This document shows, piece after piece, positions 46,232-54,543 of a DNA stretch of 64,000 nt. The stretch's first letter is position 1. The number at the start of each line of letters is the position of its first letter. The DNA is from Pedobacter sp. Bi126 (lineage in GTDB: Bacteria > Bacteroidota > Bacteroidia > Sphingobacteriales > Sphingobacteriaceae), in contig NZ_CAKKMS010000005.1 of the NCBI RefSeq assembly GCF_918698245.1, forward strand, positions 124,001 to 188,000, given 5' to 3'. Below the pieces are notes generated by a model. It saw nothing but the letters and a program-made list of their open reading frames with translations, was not told the DNA's origin and did no database searches. A program made the translations under genes and the position numbers.

Positions 46232-48738
46232 TATATTCTATAGGTTACGTTAAACATTACATTTCTTGGTGTACCAGGGAAAAGGCGTAGGTAGTTTTGT
46301 GCACCGACCCAATAGGTTTTATTTAAAATGTTATTCATATTTACAGCCAGTTGCACTTTAGAACCAGCAGGCGAATAATAAAGCGCGGCATCTAATAGGG
46401 TGTAAGCAGGCAGTACAAAATCTCTGATGTATAATGGAAGTTTCGTGCCACTATACTGTAAACCTGCTCCAAAACCTATTCCCTTTAGCTTAAGGGTTTC
46501 AAAGTTGTAGCGTGTCCATAAACTGGCACTGTGTTTTGGCGTGTTCTGCACCCTTTGACCAATTAAATCAGGATTAAAATCATCCTTAATAATGGCATCT
46601 ACATAACTATAACCCGCATTAAACTGCCAGTTAGACCTGATAAAACCAGAGGCTTCGAATTCGACACCACGGCTGCGTTGGGCACCGCGTTCTATCAGGC
46701 GGTTTACATCCAATGGATCATTTGCATTCATCAATAGGTTTTTCTGGTTGATTTCGAATACCGAAATGTTAACCATTAAACTTTTATTCAACCATTCGGA
46801 TTTTGCACCAATCTCTTTTAAATCACTTTCTAAAGGTTTAAAATTGATGCCTGCAGGTGGTGGAACAATAACCAGGGTTGAGGTATTGCCTTGCGGCTGG
46901 TACCCTTGTAAATAGGTTGCGTAAAGATTAATGTTTGTATTTATGGCATAGGTAATTCCGGCTCTTGGCAAAAGCTTATGCTGATAAATTTTCTTTTCGA
47001 TAGCCAATTTGTAATTGCTGTAATCCTCGTACCACTCTTGTCGTAAACCCAATGTTAAGGTAAGCTGATGGTATTTTATCTGATCTTGCAGGTACACTGC
47101 GTTAACCAGATTATATGCAGCCGGAATTTCTGTTTTTGTAAAAACATAATCGCTTAAATTTTTAATGGTATAGCTTGGGTTTGCTAGATTAAAGTGCTCT
47201 ACATTTGGCACTGGTGCATTTATACCATTTAATACCTTAAATAAATAGAGGTCTTTTTTTGTGGGATCGTATCTAGCTGCAATGGTTCCATCTTTTAAAC
47301 GGTAGCCTTGTGCCGAGTTTTCGCCTCCGCCCCGCAGTTTCTGGGTGTTTATTCTATCATACCCGATTACCAGCTTGTGGCTTAAGTTAAAAGTATTGGT
47401 ATTTATACTAAAATAGGTGCTTAGATTGTCGGTTCGCCACTTTTGCTGACGCTGAACGGCACGCATGGCCGCTAACGTAGGGATAGGTTGATTGTTTTCA
47501 TCAACGCCAAAAGCATTGGTAGTTCGATGTTCTAAAAGATCCTCATTCCAGTTTTGCTTCATATAGGCCACATTAAATACAATATCCTGTGTAAGGCTAT
47601 GCGAAAAATTGGTCATCAACATTAAATCCTGGCTGTTAAAACGGTCGTTACTGGCACCCATATTGAAACTGATCGGCGTACTTTTTAAATCTGTTTTACC
47701 CGCAACTGCACCAAAAATGGCCTGTCCACGGTCTAACCTCGAATTGCTATTATTCATTACCACTTCTACATTTAAGCTGGTTCGATCGTTCGGGATGTAC
47801 GAAAAAGAAGGGGCAATCAGGTAACCCTTTCTGTATTGCAGGTCTCTGAAGCTTTTACTGTCTTCATAACCTACATTAAGCCGGTAAAGCAGCGTTTTAT
47901 CAGCATTTAACGGACCTGTAAAATCTAAAGCGCCTCTAATGGTGCTGAAACTTCCGGCCGAGAGACTAATCTCTTTACGGTCTTCAGTCAGTGGTTTTTT
48001 GGTTACCAGGTTAATGCTTCCCCCTGGGTCTACACTCGAGAATGTAGCACTTGCCGGACCTTTTATTACCTCTATCCGCTCCAGATTATTGGTTAAAGGC
48101 TGGTTAAAATAATATTGGCGGGTACGCATGCCATTAATTATAGCACCCTCTTCGTTTTGGTTAATTCCTCTGATCGAAAATTGGTTGTAATAACTGCTTT
48201 GCGATACGCTGGTTACATTTTTAACCGCATCGGCCAGTAAAGCCGCCTGCCTGTCGGCAATTAATTCCTTCGAAACCGAAGAAATAGCCTGTGGAATGTC
48301 CTTGTTCAAAGTAGCCGTTTTAGTGGCCGAAAAAGAGTAGTTGCCATAGTACTTTTTGCCATTGGTACCTACCACTTCAACGGTCTGCAATTCTTCGTTG
48401 GCGCTGTGTAGCACAATTGCATCCAGTTTTAAATCACCAATGCCATTAACGGGGTAAATGCGATTAAAAGTGCTGTAGCCTATGGCACTAATGGTGATGG
48501 TATAATTGGCCATTTGAGGTAGAACAACTGAGAAATTACCGAGCGAATCGCTGCTTGTATTCATTTGATCTTTCCCATTCTTAAATTTAATAGTGGCTTT
48601 TTGGATAGCTTGGTTTTGGGTATCGATCACTTTTCCACTCACCTTAATCTGAGCAAAAGTGACCAGGCTAAATGTGCTGAAGAGCAATAACAAACAGATT
48701 GCACGGAAAATAGAAAGACCTTTATATATTGGGTACAT
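46231..48738 (-). CDS. TonB-dependent siderophore-type receptor
   Basis: The 835-residue protein has a signal segment ending VTFAQI, a carboxypeptidase regulatory-like domain (about 30-115), a plug with QAISSVSKELIADRQ and the siderophore-receptor signature RIEVIKGPASATFSSVDPGGSINLVTKKP, and a 22-strand barrel that ends with Phe-like aromatic pattern NVTYRI. This places it with FhuA/FoxA-like receptors rather than SusC. It lies between the ABC ATPase (14 bases upstream) and the permeases. The ligand is probably a metal complex or siderophore; it could also be another small hydrophobic molecule. Confidence 0.85.
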   Translation of the reverse strand: MYPIYKGLSIFRAICLLLLFSTFSLVTFAQIKVSGKVIDTQNQAIQKATIKFKNGKDQMNTSSDSLGNFSVVLPQMANYTITISAIGYSTFNRIYPVNGIGDLKLDAIVLHSANEELQTVEVVGTNGKKYYGNYSFSATKTATLNKDIPQAISSVSKELIADRQAALLADAVKNVTSVSQSSYYNQFSIRGINQNEEGAIINGMRTRQYYFNQPLTNNLERIEVIKGPASATFSSVDPGGSINLVTKKPLTEDRKEISLSAGSFSTIRGALDFTGPLNADKTLLYRLNVGYEDSKSFRDLQYRKGYLIAPSFSYIPNDRTSLNVEVVMNNSNSRLDRGQAIFGAVAGKTDLKSTPISFNMGASNDRFNSQDLMLMTNFSHSLTQDIVFNVAYMKQNWNEDLLEHRTTNAFGVDENNQPIPTLAAMRAVQRQQKWRTDNLSTYFSINTNTFNLSHKLVIGYDRINTQKLRGGGENSAQGYRLKDGTIAARYDPTKKDLYLFKVLNGINAPVPNVEHFNLANPSYTIKNLSDYVFTKTEIPAAYNLVNAVYLQDQIKYHQLTLTLGLRQEWYEDYSNYKLAIEKKIYQHKLLPRAGITYAINTNINLYATYLQGYQPQGNTSTLVIVPPPAGINFKPLESDLKEIGAKSEWLNKSLMVNISVFEINQKNLLMNANDPLDVNRLIERGAQRSRGVEFEASGFIRSNWQFNAGYSYVDAIIKDDFNPDLIGQRVQNTPKHSASLWTRYNFETLKLKGIGFGAGLQYSGTKLPLYIRDFVLPAYTLLDAALYYSPAGSKVQLAVNMNNILNKTYWVGAQNYLRLFPGTPRNVMFNVTYRI

Positions 48739-48752
48739 GAAATGGATTGTTT

Positions 48753-49448
48753 TTAAATGGTTTGTAAGTATAATTCCTGAAGGTCGGCTGCAGTGATGTT
48801 GCTGGCTTTAAGTGTATGGATCAATTCGCCTTGTTTCATAATGCCAATGTGCGAACCTACATTTACCGCATTAAAAATATCGTGCGTAGCCATCAGAATT
48901 GATTTGCCCTCGGTTGCTAATTGTTTAACCAGCTGGGTAAATTCTGCGGTGGCTTTTGGGTCTAATCCACTGGTTGGCTCATCCATTAAAATAATCTTTG
49001 CGTTTTTGGCCAGTGCAATAGCGATACCCACTTTTTGGCGCATGCCTTTACTAAAGCCCGATAAATGTTTGTGGTGGGCAGCTTCCTGTAAACCACATTG
49101 CTTTAAAAAACCGATCAAGCTTGAAGTACCATAGTTAAACCCTGCCAGTTTAGAAAAGTAATCAAGATTTTCGATCGCCGAAAGATTGCTGTAAAGCATA
49201 ACCACCTCCGGAATGTAGGCCAGATGTTTCCGTCGTTCGTCATCGTGCGCAGAGATTGCTTCATTGTCGATTAAGATTTTTCCGCTACTCGGCTCAATGA
49301 AACCTAAAAATAAATTGATAGTAGTGGTTTTTCCGGCACCGTTTTGGCCCAGCAGGCAAAATACTTCGCCAGGGTTAACGGTTAAATTAAGCTGATTTAA
49401 GGCCCGGTAAGATTGATAATTTTTGGATAATGAAATGGCTTGAAGCAT
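48753..49448 (-). CDS. ABC transporter ATP-binding protein
   Basis: The ATG at 49448 (231 residues, MLQAISLSKNYQ) matches the usual start of the fold; an upstream ATG at 49466 adds six residues. Walker A is GQNGAGKTT, the signature LSGFSKGMRQKVG, and Walker B ILMDEPTSGLD, followed by the switch His in MATHD. The class is the ABC-2 exporter or NosF/GldA type. It serves the two permeases encoded downstream. Confidence 0.9.
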   Translation of the reverse strand: MLQAISLSKNYQSYRALNQLNLTVNPGEVFCLLGQNGAGKTTTINLFLGFIEPSSGKILIDNEAISAHDDERRKHLAYIPEVVMLYSNLSAIENLDYFSKLAGFNYGTSSLIGFLKQCGLQEAAHHKHLSGFSKGMRQKVGIAIALAKNAKIILMDEPTSGLDPKATAEFTQLVKQLATEGKSILMATHDIFNAVNVGSHIGIMKQGELIHTLKASNITAADLQELYLQTI

Positions 49449-49534
49449 AATAAAATATTGGCGCATACCAAACAGGCATGTGCGTTAAACAGAGTAATTT
49501 GAAGGTTATGAAAAAGAAACTTCTTGTATAAAGA

Positions 49535-49903
49535 TTAAGCCATTAGGCTAGGTGGACCTTTATTGGCGCAGCATAGGGTGTAAGCAACAGGATGCCTCAT
49601 GAGGTAAACGCAAGGTTTAATGGTTGGTTTAACTACAGGTAAAGCAAATGCAATAGGAGCAGGAAGATCGAAAAATTGCGATCGGTGTTTCAATACCTCG
49701 CACAATTTACATTTTAGCTTTGCTGAACTCAATTGTTTAAGCAGGTGCGCCTCACTATAGGTTTGCTTGCCGTAACCGGTTTTTTCGGCACCATGATGGT
49801 GCAGGCTTTCTATCAGCGTTGCATTAAGAAATACCGCCAATAGCAATACCGCCCATATGCGGGCAAAAATTTCTTTACGGTATGTGTACACTGAATATTT
49901 CAA
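49535..49903 (-). CDS. Small Cys/His-rich exported protein (DUF2946-like)
   Basis: The 122-residue protein has one hydrophobic segment (15-32), the cluster LHHHGAEKTGYG, a CKLC motif and a C-terminal CCANKGPPSL, which recalls the GPP ending of DUF2946 proteins linked to copper. There is no in-frame ATG: initiation would be at TTG 49903 or GTG 49891. A good -7 box lies just upstream, so a very short leader is likely. It opens the ABC/TonB cluster, after an 86-base gap before the ATPase gene, and may bind the metal ion handled by it. The function is inferred only from residues and context. Confidence 0.55.
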   Translation of the reverse strand: MKYSVYTYRKEIFARIWAVLLLAVFLNATLIESLHHHGAEKTGYGKQTYSEAHLLKQLSSAKLKCKLCEVLKHRSQFFDLPAPIAFALPVVKPTIKPCVYLMRHPVAYTLCCANKGPPSLMA

Positions 49904-49908
49904 TGCAA

Positions 49909-49937
49909 CAAAGTTACATTTAAAAAGTTATAAATCA
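49909..49937 (-). promoter_or_regulatory. Bacteroidetes-type promoter of the ABC/TonB cluster
   Basis: On the - strand, TAACTTTG (49916-49909) matches the -7 consensus TAnnTTTG exactly, and TTGA (49937-49934) stands 17 bases upstream near the -33 position. Transcription would begin within a few bases of the TTG start codon. Confidence 0.5.
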
Positions 49938-49963
49938 AGTGCTGTGTTGTTCTGTTATTGCTG

Positions 49964-50300
49964 TCCTTCGACAAGCTACCATTGACGTTATTTCATAAAC
50001 AGCTATTAATCAATATTTTAGCCGTTGTCGCATTTCCATCCAGCTAGGCCATAGCACGGTATCCCCGTTCTACTTAAATCCGGCCTAACAAATTTTTCGG
50101 GCTCCGCCGACCCAGCCAACCCACTAGCTTTGAAAGAAAAATTTTCAGCCGGTGTTTTTTGTTTCTTTTTGACAGCAAAAAGAAAGAGCCCCATCGGCGG
50201 CGGCGAGCCGAGGCAAGGATGAGCCTCTGGGCAAAAAAAGATATGCGTCATTCATATTGATTTTTATACAATAAATTATCCCTCAGGATGACACATCGAC
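49964..50300. repeat. GC-richer repeat-like intergenic block
   Basis: The block starts with CCTTCGACAAGCTACCATTG, one mismatch from an element at 32440. Then 50030-50250 is clearly richer in G and C than its surroundings. It has an open frame on the - strand (about 77 codons) whose translation has low complexity and no family features (FAVKKKQKTP). I interpret it as a dispersed element and not as a gene. Confidence 0.45.
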
Positions 50301-50354
50301 TTTTTACTCCGAACTCCGTACTAACCCCAATAATTCTTACCTTTATTTCAAGCT

Positions 50355-50933
50355 ATGGATCCTAAAGAAATACTAAAAGCGCATATTTTAAAAACCGCTA
50401 CTTTAACCGACAAAGAGTTCGATTATTTATTTTCCCATTTCAAGTTAAAGTCTTTTAAAAAAGGGCAGGCCATCATTAGCGAGGGAGATAAGGTAGATCA
50501 CGAATATTTTGTTATCTCGGGCTGTTTAAAAGCTTTTTTTATCAACGATGAAATCAAGATGTATATTCTGCAGTTTGCGATGCCTACCTGGTGGACTTCT
50601 GATTATGGCGCCCTATACAACCACACTCGCGCAACCATAAGCGTAGATTGCATTAGTAATGCAGAAGTATTATGTCTTTCTAACGATGACCGCGAAAAAA
50701 TCTGTGGTGAAATCCATCAGGCTGAACATTTTTTCCGGTGGCGAACAAACAGGGGCTACCTGGCTTCGCAGAAAAGGCTGTTGTCGTTTATGAATAACGA
50801 TACCAAAGCCCGCTACGAGGAACTTTTGGCTATGTATCCTCAACTCTATAATCTCGTGCCCAAACATTTAATCGCAGCCTATTTGGGTGTTTCCAGAGAA
50901 ACCCTGAGCAGACTTTACAACGGACAAAAATAA
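50355..50933 (+). CDS. Crp/Fnr family transcriptional regulator
   Basis: The 192-residue protein has a cyclic-nucleotide-binding-like beta roll (about 20-115, FKKGQAIISEGDKVDHEYFVISG) and a C-terminal winged HTH (LIAAYLGVSRETLSRL at about 174-189). No FNR-type cysteine cluster is present at the N terminus. Proteins of this branch are common in Bacteroidetes. A Crp-like palindrome lies 13-26 bases after its stop, in front of yceI, so it probably controls the genes that follow, and perhaps itself by read-through. Confidence 0.88.
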   Translation: MDPKEILKAHILKTATLTDKEFDYLFSHFKLKSFKKGQAIISEGDKVDHEYFVISGCLKAFFINDEIKMYILQFAMPTWWTSDYGALYNHTRATISVDCISNAEVLCLSNDDREKICGEIHQAEHFFRWRTNRGYLASQKRLLSFMNNDTKARYEELLAMYPQLYNLVPKHLIAAYLGVSRETLSRLYNGQK

Positions 50934-50945
50934 CGCTTGCAGAAT

Positions 50946-50959
50946 GTGATGTACATCAC
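50946..50959. promoter_or_regulatory. Crp/Fnr-type operator upstream of yceI
   Basis: GTGATGTACATCAC is a perfect 14-bp palindrome. With its flanks it reads TGTGA-N6-TCACC, 9 of 10 positions of the Crp consensus. A near -7 box, TTACTTTG, follows at about 50983-50990, which would put the operator over the -33 region. Confidence 0.7.
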
Positions 50960-51026
50960 CTAAGCCCTGTAAAAATCCTCCTTTACTTTGTGTTGTCAAA
51001 TCACTAACGATTGATAAAACAAAGAA

Positions 51027-51563
51027 ATGGAAACTACAAAATTTGAAATTGTAAGCGCTCAAAGCAGCATCAACTGGACTGGTAAAAAAGTTACCGGCGC
51101 ACACAACGGAACCATCACGATTAAATCGGGTTCACTAAGCTTAAACGATGGTAAACTCAGCAACGGGAACTTTATTATCGATACCACCTCTATAGTAATA
51201 TTAGATGTTACCGACCCTGCAACCAATGCACAATTCGCCGGACATTTATTTTCTGAAGATTTTTTCGCAACCGATCAATTCCCTGAAGCCACATTTGTCA
51301 TTACAGCTGTTGATCAAACCAATGAAGACAATACCGTAATTACTGGCGATTTAACCATCAAAGGCATTACACATGCTGTAATTTTTGCGGCAGATGTTGT
51401 GGTTAATGGCAATACCTTAACAGCTTCTGGCAAAATCTTTATCGACCGTACGAAGTACAACATGAAATTCAGATCAGGTAACTTTTTCACCAACCTTGGC
51501 GATAACCTGATCTACAATGAATTTGAACTTGATGTAAAATTAACCGCATCATTAACTATTTAA
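51027..51563 (+). CDS. YceI family lipid-binding-like protein
   Basis: The 178-residue protein has the YceI pattern from SSINWTGKKVTGAHNGTITIKSG through FIIDTTSIVILDV to GDLTIKGITH and FRSGNFFTNLGD. The fold is a lipocalin-like barrel that binds isoprenoids. It lacks an export signal, so it is probably cytoplasmic, like many Bacteroidetes members. It is the first gene after the Crp-like operator and is followed by the tautomerase after 10 bases. Confidence 0.9.
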   Translation: METTKFEIVSAQSSINWTGKKVTGAHNGTITIKSGSLSLNDGKLSNGNFIIDTTSIVILDVTDPATNAQFAGHLFSEDFFATDQFPEATFVITAVDQTNEDNTVITGDLTIKGITHAVIFAADVVVNGNTLTASGKIFIDRTKYNMKFRSGNFFTNLGDNLIYNEFELDVKLTASLTI

Positions 51564-51573
51564 TCGAACAGCC

Positions 51574-51792
51574 ATGCCATACGTAAAAATAGAAGTAACC
51601 CGTGAAGGTGTTACACGAGAACAAAAACAGACCTTAATTAGTGGAATAACCAAACTGATTACCGAAGTATTGGATAAAGATCCAAAGCTTACCCATGTAG
51701 TAATTCAAGAGATCGAATTGGATGATTGGGGCTATGCAGGCGAACAGGTATCGGTATTACGCGAAAAAGGGATAACAGCAAACAATAAATAA
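51574..51792 (+). CDS. 4-oxalocrotonate tautomerase family protein
   Basis: This 72-residue protein starts MPYVKIEVTREGVTREQK, so Pro1 is available as catalytic base after Met removal. The length and secondary structure pattern match small 4-OT enzymes. The natural substrate is unknown. It lies between yceI and the SDR, with gaps of 10 and 18 bases. Confidence 0.9.
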   Translation: MPYVKIEVTREGVTREQKQTLISGITKLITEVLDKDPKLTHVVIQEIELDDWGYAGEQVSVLREKGITANNK

Positions 51793-51810
51793 CCAAGTAA
51801 TAATCAAATT

Positions 51811-52557
51811 ATGAAAACACTAACCGTAATTATAACAGGCGCATCAACAGGTATTGGTCGCGCCATTGCAGCTTTATTTTTGAAACAGGGTCACAATGTG
51901 GTGATCAACGCTGCAAATGAAAACAATTTAATAACTGCTTTCAATGAATTAGGCTCGCACCACCAATTGGCGATGGTAGCTGGCGATATCAGCAACATAA
52001 ACACAGGTAAACGATTGGTAGAAACTGCCGTAGCGCGTTTTGGTGCTGTAGATGTGCTGGTCAATAATGCCGGTATTTTTGAACCAAAGCCTTTTTTAGC
52101 CGTAGATGAAGCACATCTGGACAAATTTTTGAATATCAATTTAAAAGGCACATTTTTCACTACTCAGGCAGCCATCACGCAGATGTTGAAACAAGATGGT
52201 GGTGCTATTATTAATATCGGAACTGTATTGGTAGATCATGCCATTGGAGGTTTTCCTGCAACGGCACCCATTTCAAGTAAAGGTGGCATCCATGCTTTAA
52301 CTAAACAACTGGCTGCAGAGTTCGGCAAAAACAACATCCGGGTAAATGGCATCGCTCCTGGGATTATTAGAAGTCCTTTGCAGGCCAAAAATGGCATTAG
52401 TGATGCAGATGCGTTTGCGGGTTTACATTTATTAAACCGTATTGGCGAAACAGAAGATGTTGCTCAACTCGCCCTGTACCTGGCAGAAAGTAATTTTGTA
52501 ACGGGCGAAATCATCAATTTAGATGGGGGCCATGTAGCGGGGCATCATATTGGCTAA
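51811..52557 (+). CDS. Short-chain dehydrogenase/reductase lacking the catalytic Tyr
   Basis: The 248-residue Rossmann protein has GASTGIG (10-16), a structural NNAG motif (88-91) and a C-terminal ITGEIINLDGG-like end (VTGEIINLDGGH). At the active site the usual Y-x-x-x-K is P-I-S-S-K: Tyr is replaced by Pro, while Lys is kept. The preceding Ser is also not evident. It may be a divergent reductase or a non-catalytic member. It sits in the Crp-linked cluster. Confidence 0.88.
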   Translation: MKTLTVIITGASTGIGRAIAALFLKQGHNVVINAANENNLITAFNELGSHHQLAMVAGDISNINTGKRLVETAVARFGAVDVLVNNAGIFEPKPFLAVDEAHLDKFLNINLKGTFFTTQAAITQMLKQDGGAIINIGTVLVDHAIGGFPATAPISSKGGIHALTKQLAAEFGKNNIRVNGIAPGIIRSPLQAKNGISDADAFAGLHLLNRIGETEDVAQLALYLAESNFVTGEIINLDGGHVAGHHIG

Positions 52558-52633
52558 GGATAAAAAAATTAAAACAAAAACCAGGTATGCAAAGGGAAAT
52601 AATTAGCCCCGGGCATACCTTAAAATTAAAACC

Positions 52634-53014
52634 ATGAATAATTACACTGAAAACGCAAATGCAATAGCAGAAGTACTGTCATCTTATTTTAAGGGAGTTT
52701 TTAATGGAGATACAGTACTGCTCAGAAAAATATTTCACCCACAGTCTATATTGGCTGGTGATGTAAATGGCCTTCCATACTTTAAAACACTGGATGAATA
52801 TTTAGAAGGTGTAAGTAAGCGCAAAAGTCCGCAGGAACTCAATGAAACATTCCGCATGGAAATATTGTCTATAGAAATTATCAATTCTATTGCAATTGCC
52901 AAAGTTCATCTGCCTATTTTTGATTTTAATTATTATGATCTTTTATCTTTAAGTAAAACTGATCAGGGTTGGATGATTGTGAATAAATTATTGACCAACG
53001 TAAAAATTTACTAA
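52634..53014 (+). CDS. NTF2/SnoaL-like protein (putative lumazine-binding family)
   Basis: The 126-residue protein has the alpha + beta cone pattern of NTF2-like proteins: IAEVLSSYFKGVFNGD, then LLRKIFHPQSILAGDVNG and the C-terminal strands IAKVHLPIFDFNYYDLLSL. Members include isomerases, binding proteins and scaffold partners. No role can be assigned from sequence. It overlaps transcriptionally with the NMO gene, whose ATG starts 1 base after its stop. Confidence 0.8.
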   Translation: MNNYTENANAIAEVLSSYFKGVFNGDTVLLRKIFHPQSILAGDVNGLPYFKTLDEYLEGVSKRKSPQELNETFRMEILSIEIINSIAIAKVHLPIFDFNYYDLLSLSKTDQGWMIVNKLLTNVKIY

Positions 53015-53015
53015 G

Positions 53016-54074
53016 ATGTGGAACAGAACTAAAATAACCGAACTTTTAAAAATCGAGTACCCGATTTTATTAGGCCCAATGGGCGGTGGATTTTCAACAC
53101 CTGAGCTTTTAGCAGCCGTATCAAACGCTGGTGGTTTGGGCAGCATCGGCGCATATACCTTAAGTCCTGAAGAAATTATCGAAACCGATAAAATTGTAAG
53201 AACAAAAACAGATAAACCTTACAACATCAACCTTTTGGTAAATGATGTAGATGAGCGTTTACTTAATTATCCATCAGAAAAAATAGCGGAAATTAAACTA
53301 TTATTCAAACCTTTTTTCGACGAGTTAAGTATTCCCTTGCCAGATCTTGATGCCAATATTCCTTCAAAATTTTTGAAACAGGTTGAAGCCGTTTTTGAAC
53401 TGAAACCTGCAGTATTTAGTTTTATATTCGGCATACCCTCAAAAGAAATATTAAACGAAGCAAGAAAGTTAGGCATTAAAACAGTGGGGGCAGCAACCAC
53501 ATTAGACGAAGCTTTGGCACTCGAAGAAGCCCGGGTTGATGCTATTGTGGCAACAGGGTTTGAAGCGGGCGGACATCGTCCTTCATTCCTTAAACCAGCA
53601 GATGAATCGCTAACAGGAACTTTTGCATTGATCCAACAGGTAAAAGCGAAAACAAAAATACCTATAATTGCTGCCGGTGGTATTGCCGATGCGAAAGGTA
53701 TAAGGGCAGCATTAACGCTTGGTGCAGATGCAGTTCAAATGGGTACCGCCTTTTTAGTAACCGACGAATCTAATGCAACGCCAATGCACAAGGCAAAACT
53801 TTTCTCTGAAGAATCAAAAAATACGGTACTTTCTAAATCATTAACAGGGCGAATGGGCCGGATGATTGCTAACCGGATATCCGGTGCTATCCGTTATGAA
53901 ACTGAGGTATTGCCCTTTCCATTGCAAACCCGGTTAATGGGGCCGTTAAGAGCCGCCGCCATTGAACAGGGCAAAACAGATATGTACAATTTTTGGTCAG
54001 GGCAAAACGCGGTAAACTTAAAATATACTTCTGCCAAAGAATTAATGGAGGCGTTAATTAGAGAGATGAGTTAG
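53016..54074 (+). CDS. Nitronate monooxygenase (NMO)-like flavoprotein
   Basis: The 352-residue FMN-dependent TIM barrel shows ILLGPMGGGFSTPELLAAVSNAGGLG at the start, ATGFEAGGHRPS (catalytic His) near 180-191, IPIIAAGGIADAKG and ADAVQMGTAF for phosphate binding. Enzymes of the family oxidise alkyl nitronates such as propionate 3-nitronate. It closes the cluster that starts with the Crp regulator. Confidence 0.88.
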   Translation: MWNRTKITELLKIEYPILLGPMGGGFSTPELLAAVSNAGGLGSIGAYTLSPEEIIETDKIVRTKTDKPYNINLLVNDVDERLLNYPSEKIAEIKLLFKPFFDELSIPLPDLDANIPSKFLKQVEAVFELKPAVFSFIFGIPSKEILNEARKLGIKTVGAATTLDEALALEEARVDAIVATGFEAGGHRPSFLKPADESLTGTFALIQQVKAKTKIPIIAAGGIADAKGIRAALTLGADAVQMGTAFLVTDESNATPMHKAKLFSEESKNTVLSKSLTGRMGRMIANRISGAIRYETEVLPFPLQTRLMGPLRAAAIEQGKTDMYNFWSGQNAVNLKYTSAKELMEALIREMS

Positions 54075-54146
54075 GGCCTTGGGGATTGGTTAACTGTCCC
54101 TAATGCGCAGACATTAAAGCAATGCATTTCTAGTTTTTCCTTATAT

Positions 54147-54364
54147 TAAATCTTAATTTTTTTAACTTCTTAATGATTAAAAAACCAGTTTGCATTTCCG
54201 TGTTTCCTAACTTTCGTGGCTAACAATTTGATTCGTGATAGGACATTTGATCATTAGTTATTGAATATTGATCATTAGCTTATAAATTCTTAATTTCCTT
54301 AAATTCTTAAGGATTAAAAATCCCGGTTGCATTTCCGTGTTTCCGGGCTTCCGTGGCTAATAAT
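54147..54364. repeat. Direct repeat pair of about 80 bases
   Basis: Copies at 54147-54227 and 54282-54364 share GATTAAAAA, TTGCATTTCCGTGTTTCC and CGTGGCTAA in the same order and spacing. The interval 54075-54510 holds no gene. Confidence 0.75.
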
Positions 54365-54543
54365 CTCATCTACCTAGATTCCTGACTTTGCCCTCTTCGC
54401 GACTTAGTGGTGAAAGTCTAATTTCTTCAATAACTCACTGCTCCTGTCTCTTCAATAATGCAACATTTATGCTGCTTTGCGAAAAATATGTAAATTGAAC
54501 CGTTATTTTTTTGCTTAGTATTGCAAAGATATTCCTTATACTA

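Noticed and set aside
50018..50251. 77-codon frame on - as a protein gene
   Set aside because: Low-complexity translation, no start signal, and a location in a repeat-like block.
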